Origin: JBFHIJ01 sp963678775
Lineage (GTDB): Bacteria > Bacteroidota > Ignavibacteria > Kapaibacteriales > UBA2268
DNA: 64,000 nt
Reading direction: 5' to 3'
Assembly: GCA_963678775.2 (NCBI GenBank)
Contig: CAXXGR010000008.1
Coordinates: 1-64,000, forward strand
Shown here: piece by piece, positions 34,354 through 43,167 of the stretch
Position numbering within the stretch: position 1 is the first letter of the stretch
Layout of the letters: each line of letters begins with the position of its first letter
Program-made: the position numbers and the translations under genes
The notes under the pieces: model-generated
What the model was told of the DNA's origin: nothing
Database searches by the model: none
What the model saw: the letters and a program-made list of their open reading frames with translations, nothing else

Positions 34354-37300
34354 ATGTTTAAGCCACTACCAGAGAATTTGTCTTACTCAAAATTAGAGCA
34401 TGAAATGCTTAAATTTTGGGAAGAAAACGATATATTCGAAAAATCTTTAAAATTAAGAGAAGGTAGACCTCACTTTAGTTTCTTTGAAGGTCCACCAACG
34501 GTTAACGGTCGTCCGGGTATTCACCACATGATGGCGCGTACTATCAAAGATACTGTTTGCCGTTACAAAACTCTTCAGGGATACTACGTTCGCCGACAAG
34601 CCGGCTGGGACACTCACGGCTTGCCTGTGGAAATCGCAGTTGAAAAAGAGCTTAAACTTAAAGATAAAAGAGAAATCGAAACTTACGGCATAGAAGCATT
34701 TAATGCTAAATGTAAAGAGTTCGTATATAAAAATATTGAAATGGATGAAGGTTGGAAATATCTTACTCACCGAATGGGATACTGGGTAAATATGGATGAA
34801 GCCTACATCACTTGTACCAATGATTATGTAGAATCTGTTTGGTGGGCTTTAAATTCATTTTTTGACAAAGGGCTTATTTACAAAGGATTTAAAGTAGTTC
34901 CACAGTCTCCTACTATTGAAACTCCTCTAAGCTCACACGAGCTTTCTTTAGGATATAAAGATGTAAAAGACCCGAATTGCTACATTATGCCAAAAATTCT
35001 TTCTTCAAATGTTGAAGGCTTGGAAAATGCACGACTTCTTATTTGGACTACTACTCCTTGGACTCTTTTTGCTAATGTTGCGGCTGCTTGCGGTGAAGAT
35101 ATAGATTATGTTCACGTACGCAATACTCGCAAAGTTAAGAAAAGCGACGAAACTTTGGTCTACGAATTAGTCCTAGCTAAAGAAAGACTTCAGGCATTAG
35201 ATGGCGAAAATGAAATTATAAAAGAATTTAAAGGTAAAGATTTAATCGGCACTCGATATGATCAAATTTTACCTTTCTGTGAAATAGATAAAGAAGCTCA
35301 TCCAAATGCGCTTTCTGTTATTGCCGGCGACTTTGTATCTACTTCTGACGGTTCCGGTATAGTCCACCTTGCTCCTGCTTTTGGTGAAGATGATTATAGA
35401 ATGTCTCGCGAATGGAATTTGCCATTCTTGCAACCTGTTACTCCTAACGGTCACTTAACTGAAGACTGCGGAGAGTTTGCCGGGCGTGCTATCAAAAACT
35501 TTACTTATGAAGATCATCAGGAAGAAGGCGTTGATAAAGATGTAGTTATTTGGTTGAAGTATAACGATAAAATTTATCGCTCTACTAACGACTATGTCCA
35601 CAGTTATCCTCACTGCTGGAGAACGGGTAACCCAATCATGTATTATGCAAGAGAGTCTTGGTTCATCAAAGCTCCTGAGTATAAAGACACAATGATTGAC
35701 CTTAACAAAAATGAAATCAACTGGCAACCACCTGAAATTGGTGCCGGCAGGTTCGGCAATTGGCTTGAAGAAGTAAAAGAATGGTCACTTTCAAGAGACA
35801 GGTATTGGGGCACTCCCCTTCCTATCTGGGTTAATGAAAAAGATAATTCCGATATATTCTCTATTGGCTCTATAGAAGAGCTTAGCCAAGGTCTGTATGA
35901 AATGGAAGACGGTTCTCTTGTTCCGGTAAAAGAATGCAAAAAAGAAATAGACTTACATAGACCATTTGTGGATCATGTAGTTTTCGAGAAAAACGGTAAC
36001 AAATACAGACGCGTTCATGAAGTGATTGATGTTTGGTTTGATTCTGGTGCTATGCCTTTCGCACAGTTCCACTATCCGTTTGAAAATAAAGAATTATTCG
36101 ATAAGCAGTTCCCCGGTGATTTTATTGCAGAAGGAATCGACCAGACTCGTGGTTGGTTCTATACGCTTCATAGCATAGCCTCTGCCCTGTTTGGCAAACC
36201 TGCTTATAAAAATATTGTAGTTAACGAGCTTATCTTGGATAAACTCGGCGTCAAGATGTCAAAATCGAAAGGCAACACTATTGATCCATTTGAAGTAATG
36301 GAGAAATACGGTGCTGATGCAGTTCGATGGTACTTGTTCGTGAATAATCCACCTTGGAAAGCAACTAAATTCAATCCTGGGGATATAGCTAAAACAGTTA
36401 TTTCTGATTTCATGCGTTCGCTTACTAACACTTATGCATTCTTTACTTTGTACGCCAATATAGACGGCTTTACAGGCAAAGAAGCAGCTATTAAGTTAGA
36501 AGACAGACCAGAGATAGACCAATGGATACTTTCTCGTACAAATTCACTACTTAAAGAGTATACAACTCTAATGGATGCTTACGAGCTAACAAAAGCTCAC
36601 AGAGCTATCCAGGACTTCGTTATCAATGAACTTTCTAACTGGTATATCAGACGTAACAGAAGACGTTTCTGGAAAGGTGCAATTGATGATGACAAAGTAG
36701 CTGCTTATCAAACATTAAGAGAAGTGTTGCTCAGCATCACTAAAATGATGGCAGCTTGCGCTCCTTTCTTATCTGATGATTTGTATCAAAGATTGCGTTA
36801 TGAAAACGATCCGATTTCTATTCATCTTGGCGAATTCCCTAAAGTTGAAGATAGTGACATTGACGTTGATTTGGAACGTAAAATGGACATGGCTCAAAAA
36901 ATAGTTTATTTGGCTCGCTCACTTAGAGAAAAAGCTAAAATCAGAACTCGTCAGCCATTGCAGAGAATTTTAGTGCCTGTGATTTCTCCGCAGGACAGAA
37001 GAGATATCCAGCTTGTAGAAGATATTATCAAAGAAGAGCTTAACATCAAAGCAGTTGAATTTGTAAGTGAAGACACTGCTTCTATTGTACAAAGATCTGC
37101 CAAAGGTAACTTCAAAGTGATGGGTAAAAAATTCGGCAAGTCTACTCAAAAAGTTGCAAATGTTATTGCTGCTCTGACTAACGACCAGATTGTATCTTTG
37201 GAACAAGGTAAAACTCTTAACCTTCAGGTTGAAGACATGAATGTTGATATTATTTTAGAAGATATTATCGTAGCCGGAGAAGAAATCGAAGGCTGGTTGG

Positions 37301-37605
37301 TAGCCACTGAGCAAGGAGTAACAGTAGCACTTGACACTCAGCTTACCAAAGAGCTTGAGCAGGAAGGCTTAGCCCGCGAAGTAGTTAACCGCATCCAGAA
37401 TATGCGTAAAAACTCAGGTTTTGAAGTAACAGACCGCATTACGATTAAATATAATGCACCGGAAGCTATCAAAACAGCGATTGAAGAGATGAGTGAATAT
37501 ATCAAAAATGAAACATTAGCAGAATCAATTGTCTTCGACGCTGCAACAGCAGGCGAAGAAGTTGATATATTAGGTGATAACGTAAACATAGCTATAGCCA
37601 AGTAA
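34354..37605 (+). CDS. ileS: Isoleucyl-tRNA synthetase (eukaryote-like type)
   Basis: A 1083-aa class I synthetase that charges tRNA-Ile. The HIGH-motif region reads NGRPGIHHMMARTIKD, the WDTHGLPVE block follows, the editing (CP1) domain contains LIWTTTPWTLFANVA and GSGIVHLAPAFGEDDYR, and the second signature is KMSKSKGNTIDP. The anticodon-binding end lacks the C-terminal zinc fingers of E. coli IleRS. The GxHH form of the first motif and the overall length match the eukaryote-like IleRS2 group, typical of Bacteroidota/Chlorobi and generally insensitive to mupirocin. Its own promoter and terminator bracket it. Confidence 0.97.
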   Translation: MFKPLPENLSYSKLEHEMLKFWEENDIFEKSLKLREGRPHFSFFEGPPTVNGRPGIHHMMARTIKDTVCRYKTLQGYYVRRQAGWDTHGLPVEIAVEKELKLKDKREIETYGIEAFNAKCKEFVYKNIEMDEGWKYLTHRMGYWVNMDEAYITCTNDYVESVWWALNSFFDKGLIYKGFKVVPQSPTIETPLSSHELSLGYKDVKDPNCYIMPKILSSNVEGLENARLLIWTTTPWTLFANVAAACGEDIDYVHVRNTRKVKKSDETLVYELVLAKERLQALDGENEIIKEFKGKDLIGTRYDQILPFCEIDKEAHPNALSVIAGDFVSTSDGSGIVHLAPAFGEDDYRMSREWNLPFLQPVTPNGHLTEDCGEFAGRAIKNFTYEDHQEEGVDKDVVIWLKYNDKIYRSTNDYVHSYPHCWRTGNPIMYYARESWFIKAPEYKDTMIDLNKNEINWQPPEIGAGRFGNWLEEVKEWSLSRDRYWGTPLPIWVNEKDNSDIFSIGSIEELSQGLYEMEDGSLVPVKECKKEIDLHRPFVDHVVFEKNGNKYRRVHEVIDVWFDSGAMPFAQFHYPFENKELFDKQFPGDFIAEGIDQTRGWFYTLHSIASALFGKPAYKNIVVNELILDKLGVKMSKSKGNTIDPFEVMEKYGADAVRWYLFVNNPPWKATKFNPGDIAKTVISDFMRSLTNTYAFFTLYANIDGFTGKEAAIKLEDRPEIDQWILSRTNSLLKEYTTLMDAYELTKAHRAIQDFVINELSNWYIRRNRRRFWKGAIDDDKVAAYQTLREVLLSITKMMAACAPFLSDDLYQRLRYENDPISIHLGEFPKVEDSDIDVDLERKMDMAQKIVYLARSLREKAKIRTRQPLQRILVPVISPQDRRDIQLVEDIIKEELNIKAVEFVSEDTASIVQRSAKGNFKVMGKKFGKSTQKVANVIAALTNDQIVSLEQGKTLNLQVEDMNVDIILEDIIVAGEEIEGWLVATEQGVTVALDTQLTKELEQEGLAREVVNRIQNMRKNSGFEVTDRITIKYNAPEAIKTAIEEMSEYIKNETLAESIVFDAATAGEEVDILGDNVNIAIAK

Positions 37606-37632
37606 AAATTCTGCTTATATAGATTGAAAAAT

Positions 37633-37664
37633 AAGCTGCTCTTTTGATTAAGGGCAGCTTTTTT
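37633..37664 (+). terminator. Intrinsic terminator of ileS
   Basis: An 11-base stem, AAGCTGCTCTT / AAGGGCAGCTT, with one G-T pair and a 6-base loop, followed directly by a T-run. It begins 28 bases after the ileS stop. Confidence 0.93.
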
Positions 37665-37953
37665 GTATTGAGGTATATATTTATGTTAAATTTCAGACAA
37701 TTAGCCTACAAATACAGATTTTGCTGCTTGTTTTGACTAATTAACTCCTACAGTTTTTCAAAAGTATATTTTTTCATAATCTTAACAATTATTAAAACAA
37801 AAGTCGCTCTCATTCGTAAGTCATTAGAATAAAGCCAATTGGATATGTGTGAAATTTATTTGAAATTTTATTTGTTTTATCCCACTATTTATAGTTATAT
37901 TGGCGTTTTTACTAAATCATCCCCCGGTTTTGAACTTTTACACGAGGTGCGAT

Positions 37954-38601
37954 ATGCCAAGAAAGAAAAAAGACGAGGTTTTGGATCAGGAAAAAATACA
38001 AAGCACTGATACAACCGAAGAAGCTAAATCTAAAAAACGCGGGCGACCTAAAAAAGAAGCTACTCAGGAAGAAAATAACGATGTAACTACTATACAAGTC
38101 GCAGCCCCTAAAAACAAGGTAAAAACTAAGGCTATGCTTGACGCAGAAGAGAGAGCTAAAGAACAAAGAACTGCTCCGGAAGCTGGTCTTAGGTATAGTG
38201 ACGAAGAGCTCGAAGAGTTTAAAAGTGTAATTTCTCGCGCTAAAGAAGAAACTATAGACGAGCTTGCAATGCTCAGAGAACGATTGGACGACCTTAATAG
38301 TTATGACTTTGCTGAAGAATCTATGATTTACTCTATGCACATGGCTGAGCAAGGCTCTGAAGCTATGGAAAAAGAGAAAACTTATGCGCAGATACAAAGA
38401 ATTAATGAATATTTGAAGAAGCTTGATGACGCTTTGGAAAGAATTGAACTTAAGACTTATGGTATTTGTAGAGTTTGTGGTTGCCTTATTGCTAAGCCAC
38501 GCTTGATGGCGGTGCCTATTACTACACTATCGGCTTCTTATAAAATTCATAAGAAATGCCCTGATGATGGAGTAGATAGAATAGAGCCATTGAAAAAGTA
38601 A
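37954..38601 (+). CDS. DksA/TraR-like protein with basic AT-hook-like head and altered zinc site
   Basis: A 215-aa protein. The ATG at 37954 follows GAGGTG by a few bases; an in-frame ATG 54 bases earlier gives an unlikely extension. Residues 1-75 are highly charged and include KKRGRPKKEA, an AT-hook-like motif. Residues 80-165 form a coiled coil (DELAMLRERLDDLNSYDFAE). The DksA-type finger starts YGICRVCGCLIAKPRLMAVP (Cys 172 and 175), but the second Cys pair is replaced by TLSASYKIHKKC, leaving His199 and Cys202 as possible ligands. DksA proteins enter the RNA polymerase secondary channel. Bacteroidota relatives often lose finger cysteines. The gene precedes lspA and is separated from it by a strong terminator. 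Confidence 0.83.
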   Translation: MPRKKKDEVLDQEKIQSTDTTEEAKSKKRGRPKKEATQEENNDVTTIQVAAPKNKVKTKAMLDAEERAKEQRTAPEAGLRYSDEELEEFKSVISRAKEETIDELAMLRERLDDLNSYDFAEESMIYSMHMAEQGSEAMEKEKTYAQIQRINEYLKKLDDALERIELKTYGICRVCGCLIAKPRLMAVPITTLSASYKIHKKCPDDGVDRIEPLKK

Positions 38602-38624
38602 AAATTATTTGTCTTTTTTTAGTT

Positions 38625-38657
38625 AAATTGGGACTTCTTGGAAGTCCCAATTTTTTT
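38625..38657 (+). terminator. Intrinsic terminator after the DksA-like gene
   Basis: A perfect 13-base stem (AAATTGGGACTTC / GAAGTCCCAATTT) with a 3-base loop and a seven-T tail. It rules out any lspA start within it. Confidence 0.95.
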
Positions 38658-38679
38658 ATTATTATTTTTGCACAATAAT

Positions 38680-39288
38680 ATGAATAATAAATCTAATCGT
38701 AATTATTTTATCCTAGCAATTACATTCATTTTCTTAGATCAGATAACGAAGCTCCTTGTAAAAGGATTTAGTTTATTTGGTTATACTCACCACGGTTTTA
38801 ATTATGGTGAGTCTATTTCAGTGATTGGTGATTTCCTTCACTTTACTTATATAGAAAATCCCGGTATGGCTTTTGGTATTTCTTTTGGTGCGGGTAAAAT
38901 CTTTTTATCTTTGTTTTCAATTATTGCAGCTACTGGGCTTGGCTGGTATCTATCTAAGATACATTTTGCAAATCGTGCCGTCAAGTTTGGCATTGCCTTG
39001 ATTTTTGCAGGAGCAGTAGGAAATCTGATAGATAGAGTTTTTTATGGTGTCTTTTATGGTGAAATGCCCCTCTTCTATGGTAAAGTAGTTGACTTTATTC
39101 AAGTTGATATTCCTGACTTTAATATATTCGGATTATATTACTCACACTGGCCTGTGTTTAATATTGCAGACTCTTGTGTATCTGTTGGTGTTGTGATTTT
39201 ACTTTTTGTGCATAATTACATGCCAAGCCTAAGCACAATTCGTCCTCCTAAAGAGCATAATAAAATAGCTGAAGAGGAAGTAAAGTAA
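38680..39288 (+). CDS. lspA: Lipoprotein signal peptidase (signal peptidase II)
   Basis: A 202-aa inner-membrane aspartyl protease with four hydrophobic segments that removes signal peptides from diacylglyceryl prolipoproteins. The conserved motifs are YIENPGMAFGISFG, AGAVGNLIDRVFYG with the first catalytic Asp, VVDFIQVDI, and WPVFNIADSCVSVGVV with the second. The start is set at the ATG 23 bases past the terminator hairpin; a longer TTG frame would lie inside the hairpin. It is slightly longer than E. coli LspA because of a loop near residues 125-145 and a charged tail. Its stop shares one base with the ATG of the next gene. Confidence 0.96.
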   Translation: MNNKSNRNYFILAITFIFLDQITKLLVKGFSLFGYTHHGFNYGESISVIGDFLHFTYIENPGMAFGISFGAGKIFLSLFSIIAATGLGWYLSKIHFANRAVKFGIALIFAGAVGNLIDRVFYGVFYGEMPLFYGKVVDFIQVDIPDFNIFGLYYSHWPVFNIADSCVSVGVVILLFVHNYMPSLSTIRPPKEHNKIAEEEVK

Positions 39289-40376
39289 TGTGCGACCAAG
39301 AAAAACTTTATGACCCGAATTATCCGACTCCTGTCGAGTATATTTATGAATTTGACGTACCCAAGAATCAAAAACCTATACGAATAGATAAATTTTTATC
39401 CCAGCAAATTCTAAATGCCACCCGCAATAAAGTGCAAAATGCAATTGACAGTGATCAGGTCTTTATTAATGGCTTAGTAGCTAAATCAAGTAGAAAGCTG
39501 AAAGCTTTTGATAAAATTAAGTGCATAATCATGAAGGCTCCTCCGATAGAACTTGTTCCTGAAAATATACCATTAGATGTTGTTTATGAGGATGATTATT
39601 TAATAGTGATAAACAAACCTGCGGATATGGTTTGCCATCCGTCACTTGGCCATAGAGTGGGCACCCTAATAAATGCTTTGCTCTTCCATTTTGGAGTTAG
39701 AGATAATATTGCTGTAGATTTTGATGAGGAAGAATCTGATAATGAAAACAGCGAAGGTTCTATATTTTCTAAGGATGAAGTAAGACCCGGCTTGGTGCAT
39801 CGTATTGATAAAGATACTACAGGCTTGCTAGTAATAGCTAAAGATTCTTTTACTCATGCGAAACTTGCAGAACAGTTTGCAAATAAGACAAGCGAAAGAA
39901 TTTATGAAGCGATAGCATGGGGAAAATTTAAAGAAACAGAAGGGTTTGTAGAAGCTCCTTTAGCAAGATCTACAAGAGACAGGAAAAACTACTGCGTGCC
40001 GATTAGAGGAGATGGGAAGTATGCTTATACTTCATATAAAGTTTTGGATCAATACCCTTTTGCATCTCATTTACAGTTAAAACTTAAAACCGGAAGGACG
40101 CATCAAATCAGGGTACACATGAGCCACATTAAACATCCGCTTATGGGTGATCCTTGGTATGGTGGCAACAAGGTGGTTACTATCTCTTCATTACCACATC
40201 AAAAAGCTTTAGCTGAAAAATGCCTTTCTATAGCAAATAGACAGATGCTTCATGCAAAAACTTTAGGCTTTGAGCACCCACATACAAAAGAATTTATGCG
40301 TTTCAGCTCGGAGTTGCCGGAAGATATGCAAGAAATATTACAACTCTTGCGAGAGTATAACTCTTCTATTGTGTAG
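39288..40376 (+). CDS. RluA/RluD-family pseudouridine synthase
   Basis: A 362-aa enzyme that converts uridine to pseudouridine in rRNA. Residues 20-90 form an S4 RNA-binding domain (IRIDKFLSQQILNATRNKVQ). The catalytic motif is VHRIDKDTTGLLVIAK (Asp about residue 171), followed by KLKTGRTHQIRVHMSHIKHP and the closing LHAKTLGFEHP. The S4 domain and motif place it with RluD, which modifies helix 69 of 23S rRNA, but the precise target sites are not certain. An acidic insertion (DFDEEESDNENSEG) just before the catalytic part is unusual. It overlaps lspA by one base and is translated with it. Confidence 0.93.
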   Translation: MCDQEKLYDPNYPTPVEYIYEFDVPKNQKPIRIDKFLSQQILNATRNKVQNAIDSDQVFINGLVAKSSRKLKAFDKIKCIIMKAPPIELVPENIPLDVVYEDDYLIVINKPADMVCHPSLGHRVGTLINALLFHFGVRDNIAVDFDEEESDNENSEGSIFSKDEVRPGLVHRIDKDTTGLLVIAKDSFTHAKLAEQFANKTSERIYEAIAWGKFKETEGFVEAPLARSTRDRKNYCVPIRGDGKYAYTSYKVLDQYPFASHLQLKLKTGRTHQIRVHMSHIKHPLMGDPWYGGNKVVTISSLPHQKALAEKCLSIANRQMLHAKTLGFEHPHTKEFMRFSSELPEDMQEILQLLREYNSSIV

Positions 40377-40379
40377 AAG

Positions 40380-40724
40380 CTATTGATTATATAGTAGATG
40401 GTAATACCTTTCTATTTTGTCTTCGAGCAATGGCACACTTATGTTTCTACTTGCGCGAATTGTCTCTTTACCTTGTATAAAAACTACAATTACCGGAATC
40501 GTAAAGATACTGTACTTACCCGAAAACTCTTGATTTTTCTCCACATCTACATAGTAAAGCTTCATTTCAGGATATTGCAGTGCCATTTCCGTAACTTTTG
40601 GCATCAGAGCTTTGCATACATTGCATCTTTCTGCAGAAAAATAAAACAAAGCTATATCATCTTCTTGAATTTTTATTTCTGCATTTCCCACTGTTTCTAT
40701 TAAAATATATTGCATTTCTTCCAT
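40380..40724 (-). CDS. Thioredoxin-like protein with a CNVC active site
   Basis: A 114-aa thioredoxin-fold protein. The active-site region reads FYFSAERCNVCKALMPKVTE, so the redox pair is CNVC rather than the usual CGPC; the cis-Pro is in FTIPVIVVFI. There is no signal peptide, so it is cytoplasmic. The ATG at 40724 is preferred over a TTG 17 codons upstream; a second ATG three codons in is equally possible. It probably handles thiol-disulfide exchange on an unknown client. It is divergent from the histidine kinase, 66 bases away, so the two may share a control region. Confidence 0.8.
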   Translation of the reverse strand: MEEMQYILIETVGNAEIKIQEDDIALFYFSAERCNVCKALMPKVTEMALQYPEMKLYYVDVEKNQEFSGKYSIFTIPVIVVFIQGKETIRASRNISVPLLEDKIERYYHLLYNQ

Positions 40725-40790
40725 TTTTTTTATGATAATTATTATAATATATATATATTGATTTTGAGGATACAATATTAAAGGCTAACT

Positions 40791-42953
40791 ATGAGTTTGA
40801 TTGCTAATTTATACAAGTTCTATTACGGTAAATACTTCAGAATATTTTTAGCTGTTGTTGTTTTCATTGTGGGTTTTATAATTATAAATGTTATAAATAA
40901 TCATCAATACTATGAAGAACTTTTACAACTGCGAAAATTTGAGTTGAAAAGAATAACAACTATTGCTTACAATACAATAAAACCAACTCTAATGCAATTC
41001 AGACTCGGCAAAATAAGCAAATCGGATGCTTTGCAAAAAGTAACCGGAACGGTTAGGAATATGACTTTTTCAGACAATATAAATATGAATTATGTATTTA
41101 TGAGTGGCTATGACGGCAAAATGCTTGTGCAACCATACGAACCTGATAGTGAAGGTTTGAATCTCTTAGATCTGAAAGATATATATGGTAAATATATAAT
41201 AAAAGAACTTATCAAAACTGCAAAATCTAAGTCTGGCAGTGGCTTTGTTGAATACTACTACTACCCTCCTCTTGGTAATGAAGAAAAACTAAAAATATCT
41301 TATGTCAAAGGTATTCCTGAATTAGAGGCATATATTGGTGTAGGAATGTATGTACATGATTTGGATGCTATATATAAATCCGGTAGACTTTATGTTTTTC
41401 TGTTAGACATCCTAGTGGTAGGTATCACCGCTGTAATTATTTTCTTTTTTACTTCACCTTATTTAAAGTCATATTCCATATTTGCTGCTGCATTTGAAGC
41501 AATCCAAAAGAATCCTTCTCTCAGACCTATAATACCCGGAGTGAAACCAAATCCTAAAAGTGCTTTAGACAAGCTAGTTAATTCATTTGATACTATGCTA
41601 AACACTACTTTTAAACGACAAGAGGAGCTTCAAAATATACAAAAAATGTTGTTAGCTGAAATTGAAGAAAAAAAACAAACTCAAAAAGAATTAGCCAAAA
41701 CAATGGCAATTCTGAAAGAAGAGCTAGCTCAATCTCCTGCCGGTATTGTAATAACAGATAGCAAATCTATATCTGTATCTATGATTTCCAAATCAGCAGT
41801 TGAGATATTAGGTATCAATTTAAATCATCTGCCACAACTTTCTTTAGCAGATGAAAAGTTATTACCATTTAAATTTTACGATATAGAAGGAAATAGAGTA
41901 TATTTTAGAGACTTATCTTTATATGCTTCAGCTACTTCCGGCATTAAAACTCAAAATAGAGAGTTGCAGGTAATAAGAAAAGACGGAGAAAAAAAATGGA
42001 TCTTATCCAGCACCTCTCCAATTTTTGATGAAAATAAAACTCTTATTGCAGGTATTGCTGTCTTTTTGGATATTTCTGAAAGAAAATCCTATCAAATTAA
42101 AATAGAAAAATTGAATAAAGAGCTTGAAAATAGAGTAATGGAACGCACTGCTCAGTTAGAAGATGCTATGAATGAGTTAAAGATTTCCAGGGAGCAGCTT
42201 TTAGAAGAGACACAGAAACTATATGAAGTGAATAATAAACTTATAAGTTCCCAGAATCAACTTAGGGAAGTGAATGCCTCCAAAGATAAGTTTTTTAATA
42301 TAATTGCTCATGATATTAAGTCTCCCTTAGCCGGCTTTCAATCAATGCTGGAAGTTATGGCTTTAAACTATGAAAAGCTAACAGTAGATGAGAACAAAAA
42401 GTTTATCAATATGCTGCAAAATACTTCTAAACAGCTTTTTGATTTGTTAGAAAATCTATTAAACTGGTCTCGCTCTCAAACCGGAGCTTTAGAATTCGAG
42501 CCTACTATTACTGATTTAAATAATATTATAATGTCTATTATAAAACTATATTCCAATATCCTGGATAGTAAAAATATAAAAGTAGATATTGAATTGGAAG
42601 AGTGCCAATTTTTTGCTGATTCTTTTATGATAAACACTATCATGCGTAATCTGTTATCGAACGCTATAAAATTTTCATATGAAAATTCTACAATCTCCAT
42701 TATTACATTTACAACTAGAGACTATATCTATATCAAGGTCACAGATTCAGGAGTCGGTATTAAGGAAAAGGATATAAATAAACTTTTCAGAATAGATACA
42801 AATCATACTACAATTGGTACAAAAAAGGAAACAGGCACCGGTTTAGGACTTATTTTATGCAAAGAATTTGCTGAAAGGCACGGCGGTTCTATTTCTGTTG
42901 AAAGCAAAACAGGTAAGGGTTCTGTATTTACAGTTTCTATCCCAAAGAGGTAA
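40791..42953 (+). CDS. Orphan sensor histidine kinase (Cache, PAS, HisKA, HATPase)
   Basis: A 720-aa membrane kinase. TM1 is about residues 16-36, followed by a periplasmic Cache-type sensor (about 40-195; NYVFMSGYDGKMLVQPYEPD, GNEEKLKISYVKGI), TM2 (about 203-225), a PAS-like domain (about 315-440), a coiled coil, and HisKA with the phosphorylated His in FFNIIAHDIKSPLAG (about residue 506). The ATPase shows the N box IMRNLLSNAIKFSY, G1 VTDSGVGIKEKD and G2 GTGLGLILCKEFAERHGG. Single Cache domains sense small organic acids or other ligands. AAAGG lies before the ATG. No response regulator is nearby, so the partner must be elsewhere. Confidence 0.92.
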   Translation: MSLIANLYKFYYGKYFRIFLAVVVFIVGFIIINVINNHQYYEELLQLRKFELKRITTIAYNTIKPTLMQFRLGKISKSDALQKVTGTVRNMTFSDNINMNYVFMSGYDGKMLVQPYEPDSEGLNLLDLKDIYGKYIIKELIKTAKSKSGSGFVEYYYYPPLGNEEKLKISYVKGIPELEAYIGVGMYVHDLDAIYKSGRLYVFLLDILVVGITAVIIFFFTSPYLKSYSIFAAAFEAIQKNPSLRPIIPGVKPNPKSALDKLVNSFDTMLNTTFKRQEELQNIQKMLLAEIEEKKQTQKELAKTMAILKEELAQSPAGIVITDSKSISVSMISKSAVEILGINLNHLPQLSLADEKLLPFKFYDIEGNRVYFRDLSLYASATSGIKTQNRELQVIRKDGEKKWILSSTSPIFDENKTLIAGIAVFLDISERKSYQIKIEKLNKELENRVMERTAQLEDAMNELKISREQLLEETQKLYEVNNKLISSQNQLREVNASKDKFFNIIAHDIKSPLAGFQSMLEVMALNYEKLTVDENKKFINMLQNTSKQLFDLLENLLNWSRSQTGALEFEPTITDLNNIIMSIIKLYSNILDSKNIKVDIELEECQFFADSFMINTIMRNLLSNAIKFSYENSTISIITFTTRDYIYIKVTDSGVGIKEKDINKLFRIDTNHTTIGTKKETGTGLGLILCKEFAERHGGSISVESKTGKGSVFTVSIPKR

Positions 42954-43167
42954 GGATGCGTTGCTTGAGTTTTAAATTTGTCATCGCAATGATTATATAC
43001 AAAAAATAATACATTGACATGACTATAATACTTTAAACTGTATTTTATATTATTGACCACATTCTCCCTTCTAACTAAGCGTAATGTAAACTATGTGCTC
43101 AGTAGTCAGTTAAGATATTACACACATTTACAAGCATTGGGAATATAATCACTATATCTATTTATTG

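Noticed and set aside
37912..38397. 161-codon minus-strand frame over the DksA-like gene
   Set aside because: Rich in Phe and Ser from reverse reading of Lys/Glu codons; the plus-strand gene has clear domain motifs.
38638..38679. Longer lspA start at a TTG
   Set aside because: It lies within the perfect terminator hairpin of the previous gene; the ATG at 38680 fits other LspA proteins.
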